From: an uncultured Bacillaceae bacterium
Lineage (GTDB): Bacteria; Bacillota; Bacilli; Bacillales; Caldibacillaceae
NCBI GenBank assembly: GCA_937983015.1
Contig: CALKAK010000046.1
Coordinates: forward strand, 1-19,023
DNA length: 19,023 bases
Reading direction: 5' to 3'
The notes beneath the pieces were generated by a model, which saw nothing but the letters and a program-made list of their open reading frames with translations, made no database searches and was not told the DNA's origin. Each line of letters opens with the position of its first letter. Position 1 is the first letter of the stretch. Made by a program: the position numbers and the translations under genes. Positions 6,886 through 13,944 of the stretch are shown here, one piece after another.

Positions 6886-7401
6886 GTGCAGAAAAAACGC
6901 TATTCTTTGTTCATCGTTTTTTTAAGCATATTTTTGTTGACCGCCTGTAATGGTAATATTGAAAAAAATCAGGAAGAGGCGATCGCAAGGGCGCAAAATG
7001 TTTTTTTTGCGGGAAAAACCGAACCGAATCATGAAATGGATGCGCTCTCTTTATACTTACCTTTTGGCATGGAAATCGATGCTACAAATCCGTACAACAT
7101 CTTGTTAACAAAAGGGGATAATTCCTATATTCTCTTTATTAATCCCCATGAGTCTCTAGATAGCCAGGTCATTTACGAAACAACGATTCAAGCCGCACAA
7201 GACCTCCGCATTCAAGAACAATTTACGGATGAGGGAAAATTCGGGTTCATCATCATACAAGATGTCGACCGGGATCGGTATAGTCTGACCGTCGGGATCG
7301 GCGGGATCAAAATAACAACGGAAACAGATGCAAATAACCTGCCGAAAGAAGCAGAAATGATGATGAAAATCGTTTCATCCATTACCTTAAAAACTGAATA
7401 A
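6886..7401 (+). CDS. Putative lipoprotein of unknown function
   Basis: Starting at GTG 6886, chosen because AAAGGAGG lies 6-7 nt upstream, the product is 171 aa. It has a short basic N-terminus, a hydrophobic stretch and the lipobox LLTAC, with the acylated Cys near residue 21. It should therefore be exported by Sec, diacylated and anchored on the outer face of the membrane. After the lipobox, the segment to about residue 45 is charged. The rest alternates short hydrophobic strands with acidic turns and shows no motif I recognise. It is flanked by weak and good terminators, so it may be its own transcription unit. B. subtilis has no equivalent that I recall between ytoP and ytpP. The lipoprotein assignment is strong; the role is unknown. 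Confidence 0.8.
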   Translation: MQKKRYSLFIVFLSIFLLTACNGNIEKNQEEAIARAQNVFFAGKTEPNHEMDALSLYLPFGMEIDATNPYNILLTKGDNSYILFINPHESLDSQVIYETTIQAAQDLRIQEQFTDEGKFGFIIIQDVDRDRYSLTVGIGGIKITTETDANNLPKEAEMMMKIVSSITLKTE

Positions 7402-7426
7402 CCCTTTGATTCTTATTCACAAAAAC

Positions 7427-7455
7427 GGGATTTCCCGGGGAAAATATCCCTTTTC
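7427..7455 (+). terminator. Terminator after the lipoprotein gene
   Basis: GGGATTTCC (7427-7435) and GGAAAATATCCC (7439-7450) form an interrupted stem around a short loop, followed by TTTTC. It lies about 25 bp after the stop. Confidence 0.6.
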
Positions 7456-7566
7456 ATGGAGTTCGTACCGCTGGAAAAATAATGATAGTCTGTTACCATA
7501 AAAATGTGAAACATACTGAATTTCGGTCAAAAACTTTCTTTTTAAGCAAACGTCCCCGGTATTTTT

Positions 7567-7575
7567 TGCTAAAAT
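7567..7575 (+). promoter_or_regulatory. Extended -10 promoter of ytpP-ytpQ-ytpR
   Basis: TGCTAAAAT contains the TGn extension plus a TAAAAT -10 hexamer; no good -35 hexamer stands at the expected place. The start would be near 7582, about 36 nt before the ytpP ATG. Confidence 0.42.
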
Positions 7576-7617
7576 AAAAGAATCGCCTTTAATTTCCTAT
7601 TTACGAGGAGGAGTTTT

Positions 7618-7938
7618 ATGAAGCCTTTGCAATCTAAAGAGGAATTCGCGCAATTAAAAAATAACGGTTTACACGTCTTTTTGTTCACAGCGGACTGGTG
7701 CCCGGATTGCCGTTTCCTCGATCCGTATTTACCGGATATTGAAAAGAATTTCCCTGATTTTACCTTTGTATCCGTCGATCGCGATCGATTCATCGATTTG
7801 TGCCAGGAACTGGATATCTTTGGCATTCCCAGTTTCGTTGTATATCATAATGGTAAAGAAATCGGGCGGCTTGTAAATAAGGATCGGAAAACACGAGAAG
7901 AAGTGGAAGAATTTCTCTCATCTCTTTTTGTTTCATGA
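7618..7938 (+). CDS. ytpP: YtpP, thioredoxin-like protein
   Basis: The protein is 106 aa with the thioredoxin fold order. The redox motif WCPDC is at residues 27-31 after a beta strand (HVFLFTAD), followed by a second strand (TFVSVDRDR). The cis-proline loop is GIPSF, and the last strands are FVVYHNGKEIGRL. It is a cytosolic thiol-disulfide protein; its physiological partner is not known. In Bacilli YtpP is related to thioredoxins involved in low-molecular-weight thiol stress. The ATG at 7618 has GAGGAGG just upstream. It is the first gene of the ytpP-ytpQ-ytpR operon: ytpQ starts about 15 nt after its stop. The WCPDC dipeptide differs from the WCGPC of general thioredoxins. Confidence 0.88.
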   Translation: MKPLQSKEEFAQLKNNGLHVFLFTADWCPDCRFLDPYLPDIEKNFPDFTFVSVDRDRFIDLCQELDIFGIPSFVVYHNGKEIGRLVNKDRKTREEVEEFLSSLFVS

Positions 7939-7953
7939 AAACTCGAGGATGTG

Positions 7954-8772
7954 ATGACCTTGCGTATGTCGATTCCGAAGATGCGAAAGATCTTAGAAGA
8001 TCGACTGGCAAGTCCAGATCGCAACATAACATACGATCGAAAAAATGAAGAATTACGTATTTCCCATAAACGATCGAAATTCGGCGTTACCATTTCCCTG
8101 GCGAGAACTGTCAGTAAATGGGAAGAAAAGAAGGAAAAAGCGATCGAAGAAGTCATATACTATGTGAACGAATCCCTGAATGCCTATCAAAAGAAAGTGA
8201 CTCTTATCGATCATGAAAAAGATATTTTTCCGGTCATTCGCTCCGCCTCATTTCCAAAACATACGAATGATGGAATCCCTTTTGTAAGAGATGAGCATAC
8301 GGCGGAAACGGCTATCTATTACGCTCTCGATCTCGGGAACACGTATCGCCTGATTGATGAGAACTTGCTTCAGGAGGCAGGATGGGATCAAAAACAGCTC
8401 AGAGAAATCGCTAAGTTCAATCTACGTTCTCTCGATTACCCCTTGAAAAAAGACACCGTCGCTGGCAATGATTTTTACTTCTTAAATACCAATGATGGAT
8501 ATGATGCTAGCAGGATCCTAAATGAAGCCTTTATTAAAGAAATGCAAAAGAAGGCGAGCGGTGATTTGGTTATTTCCATCCCGCACAACGATGTTTTGAT
8601 TTTAGCCGATATTAAAAACAAATATGGCTATGAAGTACTGTCCCAGATTAATATGCAGTTTTATACGAGCGGGGTAACACCGATTACCCCCCTCTCTTTC
8701 ACCTATAAAGATGGAATGTTTGAACCGATATTTATCATGGTACATGCTAGACCAAAGCCTAGAAAGGAGTAG
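7954..8772 (+). CDS. ytpQ: YtpQ, DUF1444 family protein
   Basis: About 272 residues and no membrane segments. It matches the DUF1444 (YtpQ) family by length, by position between ytpP and ytpR, and by its C-terminal half, which has runs such as DLVISIPHNDVLILADI and a final FTYKDGMFEPIFIM strand. No catalytic motif is known to me and the function is unknown. The start is uncertain: GTG 7951, ATG 7954 and TTG 7960 share one GAGG at 7945-7948. I prefer ATG 7954, because 7951 is too close. ytpR follows after 3 bp with its Shine-Dalgarno at the ytpQ end, so the two are probably translationally coupled. The constant co-occurrence with a thioredoxin and a tRNA-binding domain hints at a joint role but does not define it. 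Confidence 0.85.
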   Translation: MTLRMSIPKMRKILEDRLASPDRNITYDRKNEELRISHKRSKFGVTISLARTVSKWEEKKEKAIEEVIYYVNESLNAYQKKVTLIDHEKDIFPVIRSASFPKHTNDGIPFVRDEHTAETAIYYALDLGNTYRLIDENLLQEAGWDQKQLREIAKFNLRSLDYPLKKDTVAGNDFYFLNTNDGYDASRILNEAFIKEMQKKASGDLVISIPHNDVLILADIKNKYGYEVLSQINMQFYTSGVTPITPLSFTYKDGMFEPIFIMVHARPKPRKE

Positions 8773-8775
8773 CAT

Positions 8776-9387
8776 ATGAATATTTTTTATAACAAACAAG
8801 GAATTGGAGATGTCTTACTGATCACCCTGAACTTCCAGGATAGGGTTGATGTGCAATACGAAAAAAATGGTGATCTCGTTCGTATCTATGACGAGAAAAC
8901 CAAAAAAACGATCGGATTTAATCTTTTCAATGCCAGTCAGTATGTAACGATCGAGGAGGAAACCGGTCCGGTCACGATCACAAAAGAACTGGTGGAACGA
9001 TTAAATCAGATCATTCATGAAAAAGGCTTTAACGACGAATTACCGGTTGATGTTTCACCAAAATTTGTCGTCGGATATGTCAAAGAAAAGAAAAAACATC
9101 CGCATGCGGATAAATTGAGCGTTTGTCTTGTGGATGTCGGGGATGAAGAATTACAGATCGTCTGCGGAGCGCCTAATGTCGCTAGCGGTCAAAAAGTCGT
9201 CGTCGCTAAAATCGGCGCCGTCATGCCAGACGGTTTAGTGATCAGACCTTCAGAATTGCGCGGTGTACAATCAAATGGCATGATCTGTTCTGCTCGTGAG
9301 CTTCAATTGCCCGACGCTCCTCAAGAAAAAGGAATATTGGTGCTGGACGATTCATATGAAGTTGGCGAAGCTTTCCCCTTAAATTAA
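8776..9387 (+). CDS. ytpR: YtpR, tRNA-binding-domain protein
   Basis: This 203-aa protein has an N-terminal domain of about 90 residues (DUF4479) and a C-terminal EMAP/Trbp111-type tRNA-binding OB fold (about 93-203). Recognisable segments of the OB fold are HPHADKLSVCLVDVGDEELQ, IVCGAPNV, GAVMPDG and ELRGVQSNGMICSARELQL. The same fold begins bacterial phenylalanyl-tRNA synthetase beta chains and stands free here. It probably binds structured RNA, most likely tRNA; no enzyme active site is visible. The ATG at 8776 follows AAAGGAGT, located across the ytpQ stop. It is the last gene of the ytpPQR operon, closed by a good terminator 17 bp later. Confidence 0.9.
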   Translation: MNIFYNKQGIGDVLLITLNFQDRVDVQYEKNGDLVRIYDEKTKKTIGFNLFNASQYVTIEEETGPVTITKELVERLNQIIHEKGFNDELPVDVSPKFVVGYVKEKKKHPHADKLSVCLVDVGDEELQIVCGAPNVASGQKVVVAKIGAVMPDGLVIRPSELRGVQSNGMICSARELQLPDAPQEKGILVLDDSYEVGEAFPLN

Positions 9388-9403
9388 GGGAAATAAATCG
9401 CAG

Positions 9404-9428
9404 AAGACGGGAGACTCCCGTCTTTTTC
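9404..9428 (+). terminator. Terminator of the ytpP-ytpQ-ytpR operon
   Basis: AAGACGGG (9404-9411) pairs with CCCGTCTT (9417-9424) around a 5-nt loop, followed by TTTC. It begins 17 bp after the ytpR stop. Confidence 0.87.
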
Positions 9429-9494
9429 ATTTACAAAGGCCTTCTTCAATATGGACATAAATATTACCTGTGAAAATATATTATAGATGGTTGT

Positions 9495-9524
9495 TTGTCA
9501 CTCCTTAAAAAAATAAATTATAAT
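9495..9524 (+). promoter_or_regulatory. SigA promoter of sftA
   Basis: TTGTCA (9495-9500), 18-bp spacer, perfect TATAAT (9519-9524). Transcription would begin near 9531. That rules out any translation start upstream of it and leaves a leader of about 48 nt before the TTG at 9579. Confidence 0.65.
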
Positions 9525-9578
9525 GTTCATAGATTTGCATTCAATTTCCAAGAACCTAAAAGAAAGAGTGAACAACGA

Positions 9579-11768
9579 TTGAACTGGTTTAAGCGTTTTT
9601 TTCGTGACCGTCATGAACAGGATGTAAAAAAAATCGGTAAGGAACAAAACGTACCTGAAGAACTGATAACCAAAGTGACGTATCGCTATCCGAAAAGAAA
9701 TTTTCGTTTCCCAATTGACCTGGATCAACGGATTTCCCATATCCAAGATGAAATTCATAAAGAGAAAACCCATATAAAAAACACTGCGGACATTCATGCT
9801 CGCGACCAGCGAATAAACAATCAAAAAGCAACTTCTACCGTGGATCGCGTACCATACTATACCGGTTATCGGAAAAAAACATCTCCTACGGAAACGATTG
9901 AAAAAAGGCCTTTCCGCCCAACAGAAGTTCCCCCACCCTTTTTTAAGCGAAAACAAAAAGAACAAGAAACCGATCAGGAGCCCGTCGTCTTTGAGTTAAC
10001 GCCTTTTTTCAATACGGAAAAAGTAGATGTTGAAAAAGAAACGAGGACATTTGTCCATTCAGGAAAAGATTCGCAAAATCCATCGATTGAATCGGCCCGT
10101 CCGGGGGAAATAACAGGCGAACAAGGGATTGACCGGGATGAAGAGACGGATGAAACTAACGAAAGATCTGTATCCCAATTTAACGATCCGATATCGTCGA
10201 CCGCTCATGATGGGGAAAAAGTTTCCAACTACGGAGAAAGCCTTGATGGTCGGGGACTAAATACGCAACCGATTATAAGTTCACATCTTTTACCAAAAAC
10301 TCCCGATCAGCAATCCAAAAAAACATTCGCTTCCAAAGCGATAAGCTTTCCAGAATATCCCCGTTATCAATTTCCACCGCTAGCGCTTTTAAAACGGCCG
10401 TTAAAACGCATCGCGAATCACGAATGGGTTGATAGACAAACGAAAATATTAAATCGAACATTTGCCAGTTTCCAAGTAGCGGCGAAAGTTGTCGGGATTT
10501 CTGAAGGCCCGCGGGTCACTCGCTTCGAAATCGCACCGGATGTAGGGGTAAAAGTAAGTAAAATCACGAGCTTAACGGACGATATTCAATTAAGTCTTGC
10601 CACTAACGAAATTCGAATCGAAGCTCCGATCCCCGGCAAACATACGATCGGTATTGAAGTTCCCAATCCAGATCCAAGACCGGTCTATCTCAGGGAAATT
10701 TTGGAAGATAAAACGTTTGTCAAGTCGCCTTCACCATTAACCGTGGCACTTGGCCTCGATATTACAGGGATGCCGATTATCGCTAATTTAAAGGAAATGC
10801 CCCATGGGTTGATCGCAGGCGCAACGGGGTCCGGAAAGAGCGTGGCTATAAATACAATCATTATCAGTTTGCTTTATAAAGCCCGTCCGGATGAATTGAA
10901 ATTACTGCTCATCGATCCAAAAATGGTGGAACTAACTCCCTATAATGATATTCCCCACCTCATCAGCCCGGTTATCACGAATAGCAAAGCGGCGACCGCC
11001 GCATTAAAATGGGCGGTGGAGGAAATGGAACGACGCTACGAACTATTCGCCAAAACCGGAGCGCGCAATATTAAACGATATAATAAGCGGCTTCAAGAAA
11101 AAGAAAAATTGCCTTATATCGTCATCATAATCGATGAGTTAGCCGATTTAATGATGGTTGCCCCGAATGATGTTGAGGAAGCTATTGCCCGCCTGGCGCA
11201 AAAAGCGAGAGCTTGCGGCATCCACCTTTTAATCGCAACACAAAGGCCTTCCGTTGATGTGATTACCGGTTTAATTAAGGCAAATATTCCAACACGAATC
11301 GCATTTTCCGTATCATCACAAGTCGATTCACGGACGATCCTTGATATGAGCGGTGCGGAACGGCTGCTTGGTGCAGGGGATATGCTTTATTTACCTAATG
11401 GTTCGGCAAAACCGATTCGTATACAGGGCGCCTTCATTTCCGACGAGGAAATCGAAAAAGTTGTCCATTACGTAAAAAAACAAGGCGTTCCACAATATGT
11501 ATTTGCCGAACAGGAACTTTTACAAGAAGCAAATAACGAAGAAATGGATGAATTATTCATCCCCGCGTGTGAATATGCGGTTGAAATCGGCCAGATTTCA
11601 ACATCTGCACTGCAGCGAAAATTCCGGATTGGTTATAATCGTGCGGCAAGACTGATCGATTTGATGGAAGAAAAAGGGATGATCTCCGAACAAAAAGGCG
11701 GGAAACCCCGTGATGTCCTTCTAAGTAAGCAAGAACTGGAATATTTAAAACAGAACGATCCCATGTGA
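9579..11768 (+). CDS. sftA: SftA (YtpT), soluble FtsK/SpoIIIE-type DNA translocase
   Basis: From TTG 9579 the product is 729 aa. Residues 1-300 form a variable, charged, Gln/Glu/Lys-rich linker without transmembrane helices; SftA is the soluble FtsK homologue of Bacillus. The motor follows: an alpha domain (about 305-395), a RecA-like beta domain with Walker A GATGSGKS (414-421) and Walker B IIIDELADL (Asp519), then ATQRPSVDVITGLIKANIPTRIAF. A C-terminal winged-helix gamma domain (about 660-725, GYNRAARLIDLMEEKGMIS) reads orienting sequences on DNA. SftA moves chromosomal DNA away from the closing septum. The start at 9579 is taken because the frame upstream contains the promoter; it begins LNWFKRFF, similar to relatives. 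Its ribosome site (AAAGAGTG) is poor. It is shorter than the 952-aa B. subtilis protein, mostly in the linker. Repeat copy 2 follows the stop. Confidence 0.92.
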   Translation: MNWFKRFFRDRHEQDVKKIGKEQNVPEELITKVTYRYPKRNFRFPIDLDQRISHIQDEIHKEKTHIKNTADIHARDQRINNQKATSTVDRVPYYTGYRKKTSPTETIEKRPFRPTEVPPPFFKRKQKEQETDQEPVVFELTPFFNTEKVDVEKETRTFVHSGKDSQNPSIESARPGEITGEQGIDRDEETDETNERSVSQFNDPISSTAHDGEKVSNYGESLDGRGLNTQPIISSHLLPKTPDQQSKKTFASKAISFPEYPRYQFPPLALLKRPLKRIANHEWVDRQTKILNRTFASFQVAAKVVGISEGPRVTRFEIAPDVGVKVSKITSLTDDIQLSLATNEIRIEAPIPGKHTIGIEVPNPDPRPVYLREILEDKTFVKSPSPLTVALGLDITGMPIIANLKEMPHGLIAGATGSGKSVAINTIIISLLYKARPDELKLLLIDPKMVELTPYNDIPHLISPVITNSKAATAALKWAVEEMERRYELFAKTGARNIKRYNKRLQEKEKLPYIVIIIDELADLMMVAPNDVEEAIARLAQKARACGIHLLIATQRPSVDVITGLIKANIPTRIAFSVSSQVDSRTILDMSGAERLLGAGDMLYLPNGSAKPIRIQGAFISDEEIEKVVHYVKKQGVPQYVFAEQELLQEANNEEMDELFIPACEYAVEIGQISTSALQRKFRIGYNRAARLIDLMEEKGMISEQKGGKPRDVLLSKQELEYLKQNDPM

Positions 11769-11774
11769 ACTTAC

Positions 11775-11820
11775 GGGGGAATCCAGAAGGTCATGTTTTC
11801 GACTTTTGGATGCCCCTTTT
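11775..11820 (+). terminator. Terminator of sftA, formed by the outer part of repeat copy 2
   Basis: GGGGGAATCCAGAAGGTC (11775-11792) pairs with GACTTTTGGATGCCCC (11801-11816) with several bulges, followed by TTTT. The right arm is identical to that of copy 1, while the left arm has drifted. It begins 7 bp after the sftA stop. Confidence 0.6.
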
Positions 11821-11893
11821 CATGTACGAGATCTTTATGTGAACGATAATCTTGTTTGATTTACTATTATTTATTGTACTTTTCGACCGCCCC
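11775..11893 (+). mobile_element. MITE-like element, copy 2 (about 119 bp)
   Basis: It begins GGGGGAATCCAGAAGGTC and ends so that its right end, reverse-complemented, reads GGGGCGGTCGAAAAGTACA, again the GGGGC-GTC-AAAAGT pattern of copy 1. Positions 11790-11825 match 6081-6116 at 34 of 36 bases; the rest aligns end to end with copy 1 but is diverged. Same orientation, and the same relation to a stop codon. It encodes nothing and appears to be an old, decayed copy. Confidence 0.5.
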
Positions 11894-12102
11894 ATTCCTT
11901 TGTGTCGAAATATGTTGAACAAGAGATTATATTTTATGAAACAGGCAACTTTCCCGGGGGAATTGGTTACTATAAGTAAGAGGGATAGTTTTTTTTACAT
12001 GGAAATGTTATAATTATTCAATGTGTCATATATGTATTATCGAGATGAAACTTTGTCGGAATCGATTGAAATTGTACCCAGATTTTGTTGGAGGTTCAAC
12101 TT
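11894..12102 (+). promoter_or_regulatory. Upstream region of murC, with an extended -10 promoter
   Basis: A gene-free, AT-rich stretch. TGTTATAAT at 12006-12014 is an extended -10 motif with a perfect TATAAT; only a weak -35 (TAGTTT, 17 bp upstream) is visible. It gives a leader of about 80 nt before murC. Nothing else stands out. Confidence 0.5.
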
Positions 12103-13407
12103 ATGACAACTTATCATTTTGTAGGAATTAAAGGATCGGGGATGAGTGCCCTAGCGCAAATTCTCCATGATATGGGGTATCATGTACAGGGCTCCGATGT
12201 AGAAAAACATTATTTTACGCAAGATAACCTGGAAAAATCTGGCATCTCAATCCTCCCCTTTAATAAAAATAATATTCAGCCGAACATGACGGTGATTGCT
12301 GGCAATGCTTTTCCTGATTCCCATGAGGAAATTCAAGAAGCATTAAGACTTGGCTTACCTGTAATTCGTTATCATAAATTTATCGGTCAATTCTTGAAAA
12401 ACTTCACGAGTATCGCCGTTACCGGGTCCCATGGAAAAACATCCACAACGGGGTTGCTCGCCCATGTTTTAGAGAAGGCCAAACCAACTTCTTATTTAAT
12501 CGGCGATGGAACCGGTAAAGGGGTCATAGATGCCGAATATTTTAGCTTTGAAGCCTGTGAATATCGACGGCATTTCCTCTCATACGAACCGGATTATTGC
12601 ATCATGACGAATATCGATTTTGACCATCCGGACTATTTTGCCGATATCGAGGATGTATTCGACGCCTTCCAGGAATTGGCCTTACAAGTAAAAAAGGGAA
12701 TTATCGCCTGCGGGGACGATGAATATTTGCAGCGAATAAAGGCGAAAGTACCGGTCGTGTACTATGGATTTGGCGAAGATAATGACTTTCAGGCAAGAAA
12801 TATAGAAAAAACGGACCAGGGAACAAAGTTCGATGTGTTCGTTCGCAATACTTTTTATTCATCTTTTGAAATTCCATTGTACGGCAATCATAATATATTA
12901 AACGCTTTGGCCGTTATCACACTTTGTGATTATGAAAACATCGATCTGGATATCGTTAGGGAACAATTGAAGACGTTCCACGGTGTCAAACGGCGTTTCA
13001 CAGAAAGGAAAATCGGTTCACAAATTCTTGTAGATGATTACGCGCATCATCCTACGGAAATTCGCGCAACGATGGAGTCTGCCCGACAGAAGTACCCGGA
13101 CCATCAAATTATCGCGATTTTCCAACCACATACTTATACCCGAACGCAAACATTTTTGGATGAGTTTGCCGAAGCATTGAAACAGGCCGATCATGTATTT
13201 CTCTGTGAAATATTCGGCTCGGCCAGGGAAAATCATGGACAATTATCCGTCAAAGATTTGCAGAAAAAAATACCGGGCTCAGAAATAATCGATGAAACTT
13301 CCGTGGCGATGCTTGAAGAATATAAGGATGCCGTGCTGTTATTCATGGGCGCGGGTGATATACAAAAAATAGAAGATGCCTACGTGAAATATCTCCAATC
13401 CAAATAA
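12103..13407 (+). CDS. murC: MurC, UDP-N-acetylmuramate--L-alanine ligase
   Basis: This 434-aa cytosolic enzyme adds the first amino acid, L-alanine, to UDP-N-acetylmuramic acid using ATP, a committed step of peptidoglycan synthesis. The N-terminal UDP-binding Rossmann domain shows GIKGSGMSALA (8-18). The ATP-binding loop is GSHGKTST (108-115), and the central domain has FEACEYRRHFLSYEPDYCIMTNIDFDHPDYF. The C-terminal ligase domain carries DDYAHHPTEIRAT and FQPHTYTRT. All are diagnostic of MurC in Firmicutes. The ATG at 12103 has TTGGAGG 8 nt upstream. It has its own promoter and a strong terminator, so it looks monocistronic. In B. subtilis murC is followed by ytxG; here it is followed by ytzB. 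Confidence 0.97.
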   Translation: MTTYHFVGIKGSGMSALAQILHDMGYHVQGSDVEKHYFTQDNLEKSGISILPFNKNNIQPNMTVIAGNAFPDSHEEIQEALRLGLPVIRYHKFIGQFLKNFTSIAVTGSHGKTSTTGLLAHVLEKAKPTSYLIGDGTGKGVIDAEYFSFEACEYRRHFLSYEPDYCIMTNIDFDHPDYFADIEDVFDAFQELALQVKKGIIACGDDEYLQRIKAKVPVVYYGFGEDNDFQARNIEKTDQGTKFDVFVRNTFYSSFEIPLYGNHNILNALAVITLCDYENIDLDIVREQLKTFHGVKRRFTERKIGSQILVDDYAHHPTEIRATMESARQKYPDHQIIAIFQPHTYTRTQTFLDEFAEALKQADHVFLCEIFGSARENHGQLSVKDLQKKIPGSEIIDETSVAMLEEYKDAVLLFMGAGDIQKIEDAYVKYLQSK

Positions 13408-13418
13408 TCCACCATTTC

Positions 13419-13443
13419 GCGTTGCCGCAAGCAACGCTTTTTT
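13419..13443 (+). terminator. Terminator of murC
   Basis: GCGTTGC (13419-13425) and GCAACGC (13431-13437) form a perfect 7-bp stem over CGCAA, followed by six T residues. It begins 12 bp after the murC stop. Confidence 0.9.
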
Positions 13444-13489
13444 CATTTTTCCCGTCCCCGTTGCCGCTTGGAAAAAGTTTTTAGAGATA

Positions 13490-13518
13490 TAGATATTTAA
13501 CGGTAAATGGATTATACT
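13490..13518 (+). promoter_or_regulatory. Possible SigA promoter of ytzB
   Basis: TAGATA (13490-13495), 17-bp spacer, TATACT (13513-13518). Start near 13525, only about 20 nt before the GTG of ytzB; the AAGGAGGAG site at 13528-13536 would just be included. Confidence 0.38.
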
Positions 13519-13543
13519 GCTGATTATAAGGAGGAGAGGGGCC

Positions 13544-13858
13544 GTGAACTGGAAAAATTTTTTATGTGGTATCGCGGTCGGGGTCACTGTTGGCTTTTTA
13601 GTTAGTAAGACTATGGACCGCGGGAAGCTGACATCTGAAGAGGTACTTTCCAGGGTGAAAAATGAATTGAGAAAAACTGGCAAAATCACCGGGTCCTGGA
13701 TTCTAACTAAACCGGAGAATTTTCAAAAGAATAATATCGATTACATGGTGTACCGTGGTGGAATCACACGTTTGGAAAACGGCGAGACGTCTAGCTACGA
13801 ATTTCTTGCCGATGTTCATTCGGGAACGATAATCGAAATTGACAAGCTCACTACATAG
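13544..13858 (+). CDS. ytzB: YtzB, small PepSY-like membrane-anchored or secreted protein
   Basis: This 104-aa protein starts at GTG 13544 with AAGGAGGAG 7 nt upstream. Residues about 4-22 (NFLCGIAVGVTVGFLVSKT) form an N-terminal membrane anchor or signal segment. The rest resembles a single PepSY-type domain: an alpha helix with LTSEEVLSRVKNELRKTG, then strands ending in a typical VHSGTIIEIDKL. B. subtilis YtzB has the same size and lies in the same neighbourhood. PepSY proteins are thought to modulate proteases or bind the cell-surface matrix; no specific role is known for YtzB. It lies between murC and the convergent ytnP. The name rests on length, layout and synteny. Confidence 0.75.
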   Translation: MNWKNFLCGIAVGVTVGFLVSKTMDRGKLTSEEVLSRVKNELRKTGKITGSWILTKPENFQKNNIDYMVYRGGITRLENGETSSYEFLADVHSGTIIEIDKLTT

Positions 13859-13876
13859 TTAAGCAAATCCACTTTG

Positions 13877-13905
13877 AAAAAAGCACCGGTGAAACCGGTG
13901 TTTTT
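13877..13905. terminator. Bidirectional terminator between ytzB and ytnP
   Basis: CACCGGT (13884-13890), GAA loop, ACCGGTG (13894-13900), with an A-run on the left and five T residues on the right. It can therefore stop both convergent genes. Confidence 0.9.
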
Positions 13906-13944
13906 CCTTTTCTATGAACAAATCCAGAATCGCTCAGGATCACT

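Noticed and set aside
7540..7562. Possible SigB promoter (TTTTAA ... CGGTAT) upstream of ytpP
   Set aside because: The spacer is only 11 bp and neither hexamer is exact; the extended -10 at 7567-7575 fits better.
9498..9965. 155-codon open frame on the minus strand opposite the sftA N-terminal linker
   Set aside because: Phe/Ile-rich shadow of a Lys/Glu-rich coding region, with no ribosome site; it crosses the sftA promoter.
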